Position numbers and translations under genes: made by a program. Below are positions 19,186 to 26,880 of a DNA stretch of 64,000 bases, piece after piece. The notes under the pieces were generated by a model, which saw only the letters and a list, made by a program, of their open reading frames with translations, searched no databases and was not told the origin of the DNA. The stretch is taken from NCBI RefSeq assembly GCF_047731265.1, contig NZ_CP159835.1, forward strand, positions 62,001 through 126,000, read 5' to 3'. The DNA is from Patiriisocius sp047731265. Its GTDB lineage: Bacteria > Bacteroidota > Bacteroidia > Flavobacteriales > Flavobacteriaceae. Each line of letters starts with the position of its first letter. Position 1 is the first letter of the stretch.

Positions 19186-20922
19186 AATCAAATTTAATGG
19201 AACCACATCATGACAACCTGTTGAATTGATTTCAAGTCTGGCATATACTGTTTGAAAAAAAGCCATCGTATTTGTAAAAGCAGTAGGGGCACCAATAGGA
19301 AAAAAATTAGCTTCAGCAGAAGCTTGGTTTATAAAATACCTAACGCTAGCATCTATTTGTCCATTAATAATTTGCGCTTCGTTTATTGTAAGGTCAAATT
19401 CAGCAAAACCATCATTGGGGAGCTCATCACAAACTAAAACATCATCGGGAACACCCGCAATTGGCAAGGGTTGAAACGTAACTTCCACCGTTCCTTCATT
19501 TCTACAAATTCCTAAAAAAACAAAAAGCCTATAGGTTCCTGAGAATACTGGATTGTAAAAAGGACCATTGGCATCGGGCAAAGTAGTCCCGTTGTACAGC
19601 CATTGATAGGTGTAATCAAGTCCAAAATCAGCACCTATTGTCACAACATCATTTATACACGGTAACAGATCAGGACCTAAATCAACACCTTGTTCCGTAA
19701 GATCAACTATAATCTCGAATTCATTATTATCTTCATTATTTTCATTCAAAATCCCCATTCCAGTACCGTCGTCATCTACAACAGCGAGTAAAGTAAAAAC
19801 AACAGGTACACCACCAGGAGGAAAATTTAAAGTAATCGCACCACTTTCAGATCCACCTATTGGAATTATAGCATTTGTCATAGTTTGACCTACTAAAACA
19901 CCATCTGCGTAGAAAGCTATAGGTATTCCAGCAGGCATATCTTCTGTACTATCTATATTGGATACTGTATAGTCAACATCAATATCGTTATTCTCACATA
20001 ACAATCCCAATTGATCAATTACAATAGTTGCGTCAGGAATTTCAGAGTTCACATTGGTAACTACATTATGAACAATAACTAAATCCAATTCTGAAGTTAA
20101 TTGGATATCTATACTTGTATCACCCGGAGCAACAACGGCGTCAACGCCATAAACATCAAGATCCATATTAAATTGATCATTATTCCCATCATAGCTATTA
20201 GTGCCATTAAATGCATTATCCGCGGGATTTTGGGCATTTGTCATCAAGATCCCATTAACACTTAATGTCTCATTATCAGGTGGAGTTACAGCATCGCCTT
20301 CCCAAGCTAAAAAACTTATTTTAGCTAAATTAGGGCTTGCAATATCTAAATTATCTAAAGTGAAATTAATTTGAGGGTTTTGAGCAGCAACAAAATCGAA
20401 GCCATCAAAAATAGAAACTTGGTTTTGGGGAAGTGTAAGATCCTCATAAATGACTACTACTGACCAACCAGCAAATTTTAAAGAACCATAATTTGCTGCT
20501 TCCGCATTAATATCCATTTCTGAAAAAAGATAAGTACCGTTTCCTGATATTTGAACAATATTTGTAACATCTGCGAACGCTCCAAAAGCAAAAAGCCCAT
20601 TAGGCAATTGGGCCGCAAATGTCCTTGAAGCAAGAACAGGTGTTCCATTCAATAAAACAGCTAAATCTCCTGAACCTGAACCTGCCCAATAGAGGTAAGC
20701 TGAAACAACCGTTTGTGTTGGATCAATTGCAAAATCAGCACTACTTTCAGTCAATATATTAAAAAATCCACCTTCATTATTTTCTTGTGGATTTAACGTA
20801 TTCCCAAAACCTGTAAAGTCAAGCTGACCATTAAATTGTTCAAATAATGTAATTGGCTCGGTTTGAGCTTGAGCGATTAAAAAACTAAAGAAAGTTATAA
20901 CCGCAAATATATATATTTTCAT
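13357..20922 (-). CDS. Giant T9SS type B secreted repeat protein, copy 1 (intact)
   Basis: The 2521-residue protein has a signal peptide (about 1-19, ending IAQAQ). A unique N-terminal part to about residue 579 includes a region like DUF3344 and CARDB-type beta domains. It is followed by a tandem array of about 18 modules of 85-100 residues. Each module has the pattern CD-x-D-x-DG-xxx-FDLT, a Tyr-rich middle and a second cysteine in a TGC-like motif. The C-terminal 90 residues, with DYFTPNNDGIHDEWNI, FDRYGKLL and WNGTYNG, form the gliding-motility-associated C-terminal (type B) domain that targets cargo to the type IX system. Role is inferred as a cell-surface or released adhesin. Residues 580-2521 are almost identical to copy 2 at 21.05-26.88 kb. 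The transcript ends at the 13.3-kb hairpin. Confidence 0.9.
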   Translation of the reverse strand: MKIYIFAVITFFSFLIAQAQTEPITLFEQFNGQLDFTGFGNTLNPQENNEGGFFNILTESSADFAIDPTQTVVSAYLYWAGSGSGDLAVLLNGTPVLASRTFAAQLPNGLFAFGAFADVTNIVQISGNGTYLFSEMDINAEAANYGSLKFAGWSVVVIYEDLTLPQNQVSIFDGFDFVAAQNPQINFTLDNLDIASPNLAKISFLAWEGDAVTPPDNETLSVNGILMTNAQNPADNAFNGTNSYDGNNDQFNMDLDVYGVDAVVAPGDTSIDIQLTSELDLVIVHNVVTNVNSEIPDATIVIDQLGLLCENNDIDVDYTVSNIDSTEDMPAGIPIAFYADGVLVGQTMTNAIIPIGGSESGAITLNFPPGGVPVVFTLLAVVDDDGTGMGILNENNEDNNEFEIIVDLTEQGVDLGPDLLPCINDVVTIGADFGLDYTYQWLYNGTTLPDANGPFYNPVFSGTYRLFVFLGICRNEGTVEVTFQPLPIAGVPDDVLVCDELPNDGFAEFDLTINEAQIINGQIDASVRYFINQASAEANFFPIGAPTAFTNTMAFFQTVYARLEINSTGCHDVVPLNLIVNDSPAITSPIEDYFLCDNDGDGLEIFDLTTKEEEILNTLVDVTLTYHETQVEADAGFPEIIPATAYPSGNAVVWVRAVNYQDGDTSNPPLCVAVASFNLILGQSPLFTSLAEITTCDDGLADGISEFDLNSNNAVITGGNMGLTVTYYASLSDAESPINALPVFYTNTFNPEAIWVRVEDNATGCRSIFMSELRVVARPDVCAPDPIIFCDQDNDGFGTFDLNEATEAAVCGNPAGNLQVSYHLTMADANNNVLPLDLAATYDNEVPFDQLIYIRVNDIATGCYDITTVNLLVEESPQITDPDPLVVCDTDGDGLAVFNLTAVEPQLLFGLTGGPYVVTYFSDIAMTSAISNPIAFTNTTNPQVIFITVADVNNDCESETTLLLQVALPPVLINPIPLELCDQTDILGPDDEVEVFDLTQSIPEITGGVLGVSISFFETQADMASNINEILNPTTYQNLIGGIAQNPQTIWLRAEDTSSRCVVDDGMATLDLIVNPLPSPLEPEPLEACDINNDGFADFTLTDKDIEIIDNEPGVAITYHDTFGNAIAGTLALISPYTNTVANNQIIYARATYVGPAPDPATGCFRVVSLSLLVNSAPTIPLALDPIIACDIDMDGFEVFDLTDRADAIYAGQDPDYDLSYYTSLVNAQAGVPEIANPDTFTNTITPIQPIFVRLEEADTECFNIGMFDIMVVEVPIFFDPSPITTCDDEIADGIAEFDLNINNTTITGGDIGLTVRYYNSLADAEAPINALPELYTNTINLEDVWVRVEDNATGCHSIFMSQLFVIPLPELCEPDGLVFCDQDNDGFGAFDLNEATQSALCGNPLGMLQVSYHRTLADAENNEVPIDLTIAYNNTVPFDQEIFIRVLDPATGCFNITTLHLLVEESPQISDPDPLVVCDTDGDGLAVFNLTNAEDQILIGLTDSFDTSYFVDIAMTNEIVNPIAYSNISNPQTIYITVGDQNNDCESTTTLELQVALPAVLINPTPLELCDETDILGLDDSVEAFDLTQSIPEITGGALGIEITFFETQADMESNINVIEVPTAFQNLNATDDAAINPMTIWIRAEDTNSRCVVDDGSITLGLIVNPRPSPSEPEPLEACDIDNDGFTDFTLTDSDFEIIDNEPGVAITYHETESDAIAGVFALMSPYLNIVADNQIIYARATYVGPAPAPSTGCFRVVALTLLVNPTPTIAVVLDPIIACDSDMDGFEVFDLTQREGDILGSQSLDDLDLSYHTSLLDAQAGAADITNPGAFMNMTSPIQPIFVRLEDPDTACFKIGMFDIMVVAGPDVFDPGPFTQCDDLGAPNDGITAFDLTTRDSLITGIAPGIGVQYFESQADADNNENAINPSTAYINEISNPQAVFVRVTDGNTLCVDTSISFNLRVVPNPEPEQPEAIALCDTDGNGEEVFDLTIRSSQILDGESYGLDYYESELLAIVGDLIDAIPDPTMYTNTSNPQTIYVRVTNALTPEMCFEIVELVIRVDPLPDNTAVIDDFILCEIPFDGVAIFDLTTKIPEILVGQDMVNNEVSFYEGIGDANAGVNPIVIPTVYQNDGNPQEIFVGITNSITGCYQGEDISFFIEVREGATATAPFAPYVLCDLEGDNDGFTSFALSQLDIPELWDEILGIQSLLVHDLTFHETFENAADGTNAIGPSYTNIINPQVIYARVENIGTMCFAIAEVILKVEQLPVVVLEESYRLCIDAGGSPIPQEEGEESPPFIETGLDADFYTFEWRIDDVVVAGETGASITAVVGGNYEVTITELASGCRTDVPTIVTVSQAPTALSFILVNGAFANNHTVEVTAEGLGMYIYSIDSGAFQDSNVFMNVSPGMHTIAVKDANGCGESEFNIGVVDYPDYFTPNNDGIHDEWNIIGIADFDPTANIYIFDRYGKLLKQLSPLTPGWNGTYNGNPLPSSDYWFKVEYTEQEVRKEIKGHFTLKR

Positions 20923-20993
20923 TTTTCACAATTTTTAATACAAAGTACGGAAAAAAATCAAAAAATATTCAACAAAAGATCGCTATAAACAAG

Positions 20994-21026
20994 AACTCCC
21001 TTTCAAAATTAATGAAAAGGAGTTTT
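20994..21026 (-). terminator. Possible terminator after giant gene copy 2
   Basis: An imperfect hairpin (AACTCCCTTTC with GAAAAGGAGTT, one mismatch) lies in the 130-base gap between the two giant genes. The T-tail in the minus-strand direction is weak, so read-through from copy 2 into copy 1 is possible. Confidence 0.45.
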
Positions 21027-21049
21027 TTATGATAAAACTTCGATTATTT

Positions 21050-24000
21050 TTCTTAGCGTTTCAATGTAAAGTGTCCTTTAATTTCTTTTCGTACTTCTTG
21101 TTCTGTGTATTCTACTTTAAACCAGTAATCACTAGAGGGTAATGGATTGCCGTTATACGTCCCATTCCACCCCGGAGTCAATGGACTCAATTGCTTGAGA
21201 AGCTTTCCGTACCGATCAAAGATATAAATATTTGCCGTAGGATCGAAATCTGCGATACCAATGATATTCCATTCATCGTGGACCCCATCGTTATTAGGGG
21301 TAAAGTAATCTGGGTAGTCAACAACTCCTATATTAAATTCGGACTCGCCACAGCCATTAGCGTCCTTGACCGCAATCGTATGCATCCCGGGGGATACATT
21401 CATAAATACATTACTGTCTTGGAAAGCTCCTGAGTCGATGCTGTAAATATACATTCCTAGACCTTCTGCTGTTACTTCTACCGTATGATTGTTTGCAAAG
21501 GCTCCATTAACTAAAATAAAACTTAGCGCTGTGGGGGCTTGAGATACCGTTACTATCGTGGGTACATCGGTCCTACAACCACTCGCTAGCTCAGTAATAG
21601 TCACTTCATAGTTTCCTCCTACAACAGCCGTAATAGAGGCGCCTGTTTCGCCAGCTACAACGACATCATCTATACGCCACTCAAACGTGTAAAAGTCTGC
21701 ATCTAATCCTGTTTCGATAAACGGAGGGGACTCCTCACCTTCCTCTTGTGGAATAGGGCTTCCTCCTGCATCTATACAAAGCCTGTAGCTTTCCTCTAAT
21801 ACAACTACGGGAAGCTGCTCTACTTTTAGGATAACTTCTGCAATAGCAAAACACATCGTTCCAATGTTCTCTACCCGTGCGTAGATAACCTGTGGGTTGA
21901 TGATATTGGTATAACTAGGACCTATCGCATTGGTACCATCAGCAGCGTTCTCAAAAGTCTCGTGGAAGGTAAGATCATGAACTAATAGGCTTTGGATACC
22001 CAAAATCTCATCCCAAAGTTCCGGAATATCTAATTGAGATAAGGCAAAGGAGGTAAAACCATCATTATCTCCTTCTAAATCACACAATACATAGGGCGCA
22101 AAAGGTGCGGTTGCAGTCGCGCCTTCGCGTACTTCTATAAAGAAACTAATGTCCTCCCCTTGATAACATCCTGTAATGCTATTGGTAATCCCTACAAAAA
22201 TCTCTTGTGGGTTGCCATCGTTCTGATACACTGTAGGGATTACAATGGGATTAACCCCTGCATTGGCATCTCCAATACCCTCGTAGAAACTAACTTCGTT
22301 ATTGACCATATCTTGACCTACCAAAATCTCTGGGATTTTTGTCGTAAGGTCAAAAATAGCAACCCCATCAAATGGAATCTCACAAAGTATAAAGTCGTCT
22401 ATAACTGCCGTGTTATCTGGCAATGGATCTACTCGTATAACCAATTCTACTATCTCAAAGCACATCTCTGGAGTTAATGCATTGGTAACCCGCACATAAA
22501 TAGTCTGTGGGTTTGACGTGTTGGTATACATCGTGGGATCGGGGATCGCATCTATTAAATCGCCTACTATGGCTAGCAACTCCGATTCATAGTAGTCCAG
22601 ACCGTAGCTCTCTCCATCCAAAATCTGGGATGATCTTATCGTTAAATCAAACACTTCTTCCCCATTACCATCCGTATCGCACAAGGCGATTGCCTCTGGC
22701 TGCTCAGGCTCAGGGTTGGGGACAACACGTAAATTAAAGCTAATGCTAGTATCCACACAAAGGGTATTGCCATCAGTAACTCTAACAAATACCGCCTGAG
22801 GGTTGCTTATCTCATTGATGTATGCAGTGGATGGATTAATAGCATTCTCGTTGTTGTCTGCATCTGCTTGGCTCTCAAAATACTGGACGCCAATACCCGG
22901 GGCGATTCCAGTTATAAGACTGTCACGGGTCGTAAGATCAAAGGCAGTAATACCATCGTTGGGTGCTCCTAGATCATCACACTGGGTGAAGGGACCTGGA
23001 TCAAATACATCTGGACCAGCAACAACCATTATATCAAACATACCGATCTTAAACATGCTGTATCTGGGTCTTCCAACCTAACGAAAATTGGTTGGATTGG
23101 GCTCGTCATATTCATAAATGCACCTGGATTCGTAATGTCTGCTGCCCCTGCTTGGGCATCCAAAAGACTCGTATGATAACTCAGATCTAAATCATCTAAA
23201 CTCTGGCTTCCCAAAATATCTCCTTCTCGCTGCGTCAAATCAAATACCTCAAAACCGTCCATATCGCTATCACATGCAATAATAGGGTCTAAAACTACAG
23301 CTATCGTGGGCGTTGGGTTTACCAAAAGAGTTAACGCTACCACTCGAAAACATCCGGTAGAAGGAGCAGGCGCAGGACCCACATAGGTCGCACGTGCATA
23401 GATAATCTGATTGTCTGCCACTATATTTAAATAAGGACTCATTAATGCAAAGACTCCTGCAATCGCATCAGACTCCGTCTCGTGGTAGGTAATAGCAACT
23501 CCTGGCTCGTTGTCTATAATCTCAAAATCACTATCGGTTAACGTAAAATCTGTAAAACCATCGTTGTCTATATCACAGGCTTCTAATGGCTCTGGTTCTG
23601 ATGGAGAAGGTCTTGGATTCACTATTAAACCTAGGGTAATCGAACCATCATCAACAACACACCTACTGTTGGTGTCTTCGGCTCGTATCCATATCGTCAT
23701 TGGGTTTATGGCTGCATCATCGGTAGCGTTTAGATTTTGGAACGCCGTTGGGACTTCAATCACATTGATGTTTGACTCCATATCTGCCTGCGTTTCAAAG
23801 AACGTAATCTCGATACCTAAAGCTCCGCCGGTAATCTCTGGAATGGACTGCGTAAGATCAAAGGCCTCTACGCTATCATCCAAGCCTAAAATATCAGTCT
23901 CATCACACAATTCTAAAGGGGTTGGATTTATAAGAACCGCTGGAAGCGCCACTTGAAGCTCTAAAGTCGTCGTACTCTCACAGTCGTTGTTTTGATCTCC

Positions 24001-26880
24001 TACCGTAATATAAATAGTCTGGGGGTTCGATATATTGCTATAGGCTATAGGATTGACTATTTCATTAGTCATTGCAATATCCACAAAATAGCTCGTATCA
24101 AAGGAATCTGTAAGTCCTATTAGAATCTGATCCTCAGCATTGGTTAAATTGAAAACTGCTAAACCATCCCCATCTGTGTCGCAAACAACCAAGGGATCGG
24201 GATCGCTAATCTGAGGGCTCTCTTCTACTAAAAGATGCAACGTCGTTATATTAAAGCAACCGGTAGCAGGATCTAAAACACGTATAAAAATCTCTTGATC
24301 AAAAGGTACTGTATTATTATAAGCAATGGTAAGATCTATAGGAACTTCATTGTTCTCTGCATCTGCAAGGGTACGGTGATAGCTTACTTGAAGCATCCCT
24401 AATGGATTGCCGCATAAGGCAGACTGGGTAGCTTCGTTTAAATCAAAAGCCCCAAAACCGTCGTTGTCTTGATCACAAAAAACAAGACCATCTGGCTCAC
24501 ATAATTCTGGGAGGGGAATTACAAATAACTGGCTCATAAAAATACTGTGACAGCCTGTGGCATTGTCTTCTACACGTACCCAAACATCTTCAAGGTTGAT
24601 CGTATTGGTATACAATTCTGGCAAGGCATTTATAGGAGCCTCTGCATCTGCTAAACTGTTGTAATAGCGAACTGTTAGCCCTATGTCACCCCCTGTAATG
24701 GTAGTATTGTTAATATTTAAATCAAACTCAGCGATACCATCGGCGATCTCATCATCACAAGTCGTGATAGGACTTGGATCAAAAAAAATGGGAACCTCTA
24801 CCACCATAATATCAAACATCCCGATATTAAAACATTCTGTATCTGCTTCTTCTAACCTAACGAAGATGGGCTGGATAGGAGTTATTGTATTGGTAAAAGT
24901 GTCTGGGTTTGCAATCTCTGGAACACCTGCTTGGGCATTCACAAGACTTGTGTAGTAGCTCAGATCATAATCCGGATCTTGACCTGCGTAGATAGCATCT
25001 GCACGATCGGTTAAGTCAAATACCTCAAAGCCATCCATATCAATATCACAAGCAATAATAGGGTCCAAAGCTAAGGGTATCGTTGGCGCAGAGTTTACAA
25101 GAAGCGATAACGATACCACTCGAAAACATCCCGTAGCGGGATCGGGCGCTGGACCTACATAGGTAGCACGGGCATAGATGATCTGATTGTTTGCTACAGT
25201 ATTCGTATAAGGACTAATCAGTGCAAGGGTACCTGCAATAGCATTACCAAATGTATCGTGGTAGGTGATAGCAACCCCTGGCTCGTTGTCTATAATCTCG
25301 ATATCTTTATCGGTTAAAGTAAAGTCTGCAAAACCATCATTGTTAATATCACAGGCTTCTAATGGCTCTGGCTCTAATGGGGAAGGCAATGGATTTACGA
25401 TTAAATCTAAGGTAGCCATACCGTCATCAACAACACACCTACTGCTGGTGTCTTCGGCTCGTAACCATATCGTCTGTGGGTTTTGAGCAATACCTCCTAT
25501 TAGGTTTTGATAGGTGGTAGGATTTAGAATCTCGTTTATGTTTGACGCCATATCTGCTTGCGTTTCAAAAAACGAAATACTGACTCCTAAAACCCCACCC
25601 GTAATCTCTGGAATGGACTGCGTAAGATCAAATACTTCTACTTCATCATCAGGACCTAAAATATCCGTCTGATCACACAACTCTAAAGGGATTGGATTTA
25701 TTAATACCGGAGGAAGCGCTACTTGAAGTAATAATGTCGTCTCGCTCTCACAATCATTGTTAACATCTGCTACAGTGATAAAAATGACCTGTGGGTTAGT
25801 AGTATTTGTGAAGGCGATTGGATTACTGATGGCACTGGTCATTGCTATATCACTAAAATAAGTGACCACATAAGGACCACCCGTAAGTCCAAATAATAGC
25901 TGAGGCTCTACAGCTGTTAAATTGAAAACAGCTAAACCATCACCGTCTGTGTCACAAACAACCAAGGGATCAGGATCGGTAATCTGAGGACTCTCCTCTA
26001 CTAATAAATTGACCGTAGTAATGTCATAGCAGCCTGTAGCAATATCGTTTACACGAATGTAGATTAACTGGTCAAAGGGAACTTCATTGTCATAGGTAGC
26101 GGCAAGGTCAAGAGGCAATACGTTGTTGTTTGCATCGGCCATTGTCAAATGGTAGCTTACTTGAAGGTTCCCAGCTGGATTACCGCAAACAGCAGCCTCT
26201 GTAGCTTCGTTTAAATCAAACGTACCAAAACCGTCATTGTCTTGATCACAGAAAATAATAGGGTCTGGAGCACATACATCTGGGCGGGCAACTACTCGCA
26301 ACTCGCTCATAAAAATACTGCGACATCCCGTAGCATTATCTTCCACACGTACCCAAATAGCTTCAGGATTAAACGTGTTGGTATAAAAGACTGGCAATGC
26401 ATTTATAGGAGATTCTGCATCCGATAAACTGGCGTAATAGGTGACCGTAAGGCCCATGTTTCCTCCTGTAATAACAGCATTGTTGCTGTTTAAATCAAAT
26501 TCCGAAATCCCATCAGCTAGCCCGTCGTCACAGGTCGTAATCTCTGCCAGGGAAGTAAATAATGGCGATTGCCCTAAAATTAAATTAAAAGAGGCTACTG
26601 CAACACACAACGGTGGATTGCTCGTATCGCCGTCTTGGTAGTTCACGGCGCGAACCCAAACTACCGCATTACCACTTGGATAAGCAGTAGCGGGAATAAT
26701 CTCCGGAAAACCAGCATCGGCTTCAACCTGTGTCTCGTGATAGGTTAAAGTAACATCTACCAAAGTGTTTAAAATCTCCTCTTCCTTAGTCGTTAAATCG
26801 AAAATCTCCAAACCGTCGCCATCATTATCACATAAAAAATAATCCTCGATAGGACTAGTGATCGCAGGACTGTCATTGAC
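21050..26880. repeat. Long direct repeat, unit 2 (5831 bp)
   Basis: This is the second unit of the direct repeat starting at 13354. Differences seen against unit 1 are C for T at about 21283, G for A at about 26647 and about 26814, and loss of one A in the run at 23051-23053 (AAAA in unit 1 at 15355-15358). Such low divergence over 5.8 kb, including silent positions, points to recent duplication or ongoing gene conversion. Confidence 0.93.
21053..23056 (-). CDS. Giant T9SS type B protein copy 2, C-terminal part separated by frameshift
   Basis: These 667 residues continue the protein encoded at 23029-28980 and match residues 1855-2521 of copy 1 with one visible difference (Val for Ile in TPNNDG-V/I-HDEW). 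It holds the last four modules (one of them cut), a later beta-rich region and the type B C-terminal sorting domain. The one-base deletion creates an in-frame ATG at the junction (MFKIGMF), overlapping the upstream stop by 28 bases, so re-initiation is possible. A product made that way would lack a signal peptide and should not be exported. It may equally be a sequencing error in a T-run, in which case the whole gene 21053-28980 encodes about 2642 residues. Confidence 0.75.
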   Translation of the reverse strand: MFKIGMFDIMVVAGPDVFDPGPFTQCDDLGAPNDGITAFDLTTRDSLITGIAPGIGVQYFESQADADNNENAINPSTAYINEISNPQAVFVRVTDGNTLCVDTSISFNLRVVPNPEPEQPEAIALCDTDGNGEEVFDLTIRSSQILDGESYGLDYYESELLAIVGDLIDAIPDPTMYTNTSNPQTIYVRVTNALTPEMCFEIVELVIRVDPLPDNTAVIDDFILCEIPFDGVAIFDLTTKIPEILVGQDMVNNEVSFYEGIGDANAGVNPIVIPTVYQNDGNPQEIFVGITNSITGCYQGEDISFFIEVREGATATAPFAPYVLCDLEGDNDGFTSFALSQLDIPELWDEILGIQSLLVHDLTFHETFENAADGTNAIGPSYTNIINPQVIYARVENIGTMCFAIAEVILKVEQLPVVVLEESYRLCIDAGGSPIPQEEGEESPPFIETGLDADFYTFEWRIDDVVVAGETGASITAVVGGNYEVTITELASGCRTDVPTIVTVSQAPTALSFILVNGAFANNHTVEVTAEGLGMYIYSIDSGAFQDSNVFMNVSPGMHTIAVKDANGCGESEFNIGVVDYPDYFTPNNDGVHDEWNIIGIADFDPTANIYIFDRYGKLLKQLSPLTPGWNGTYNGNPLPSSDYWFKVEYTEQEVRKEIKGHFTLKR

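Noticed and set aside
13495..19437. Several plus-strand ORFs of 60-150 residues inside the giant genes
   Set aside because: They lie opposite the repeat modules, recur in both copies only because the DNA is duplicated, and have no start signals or family features.
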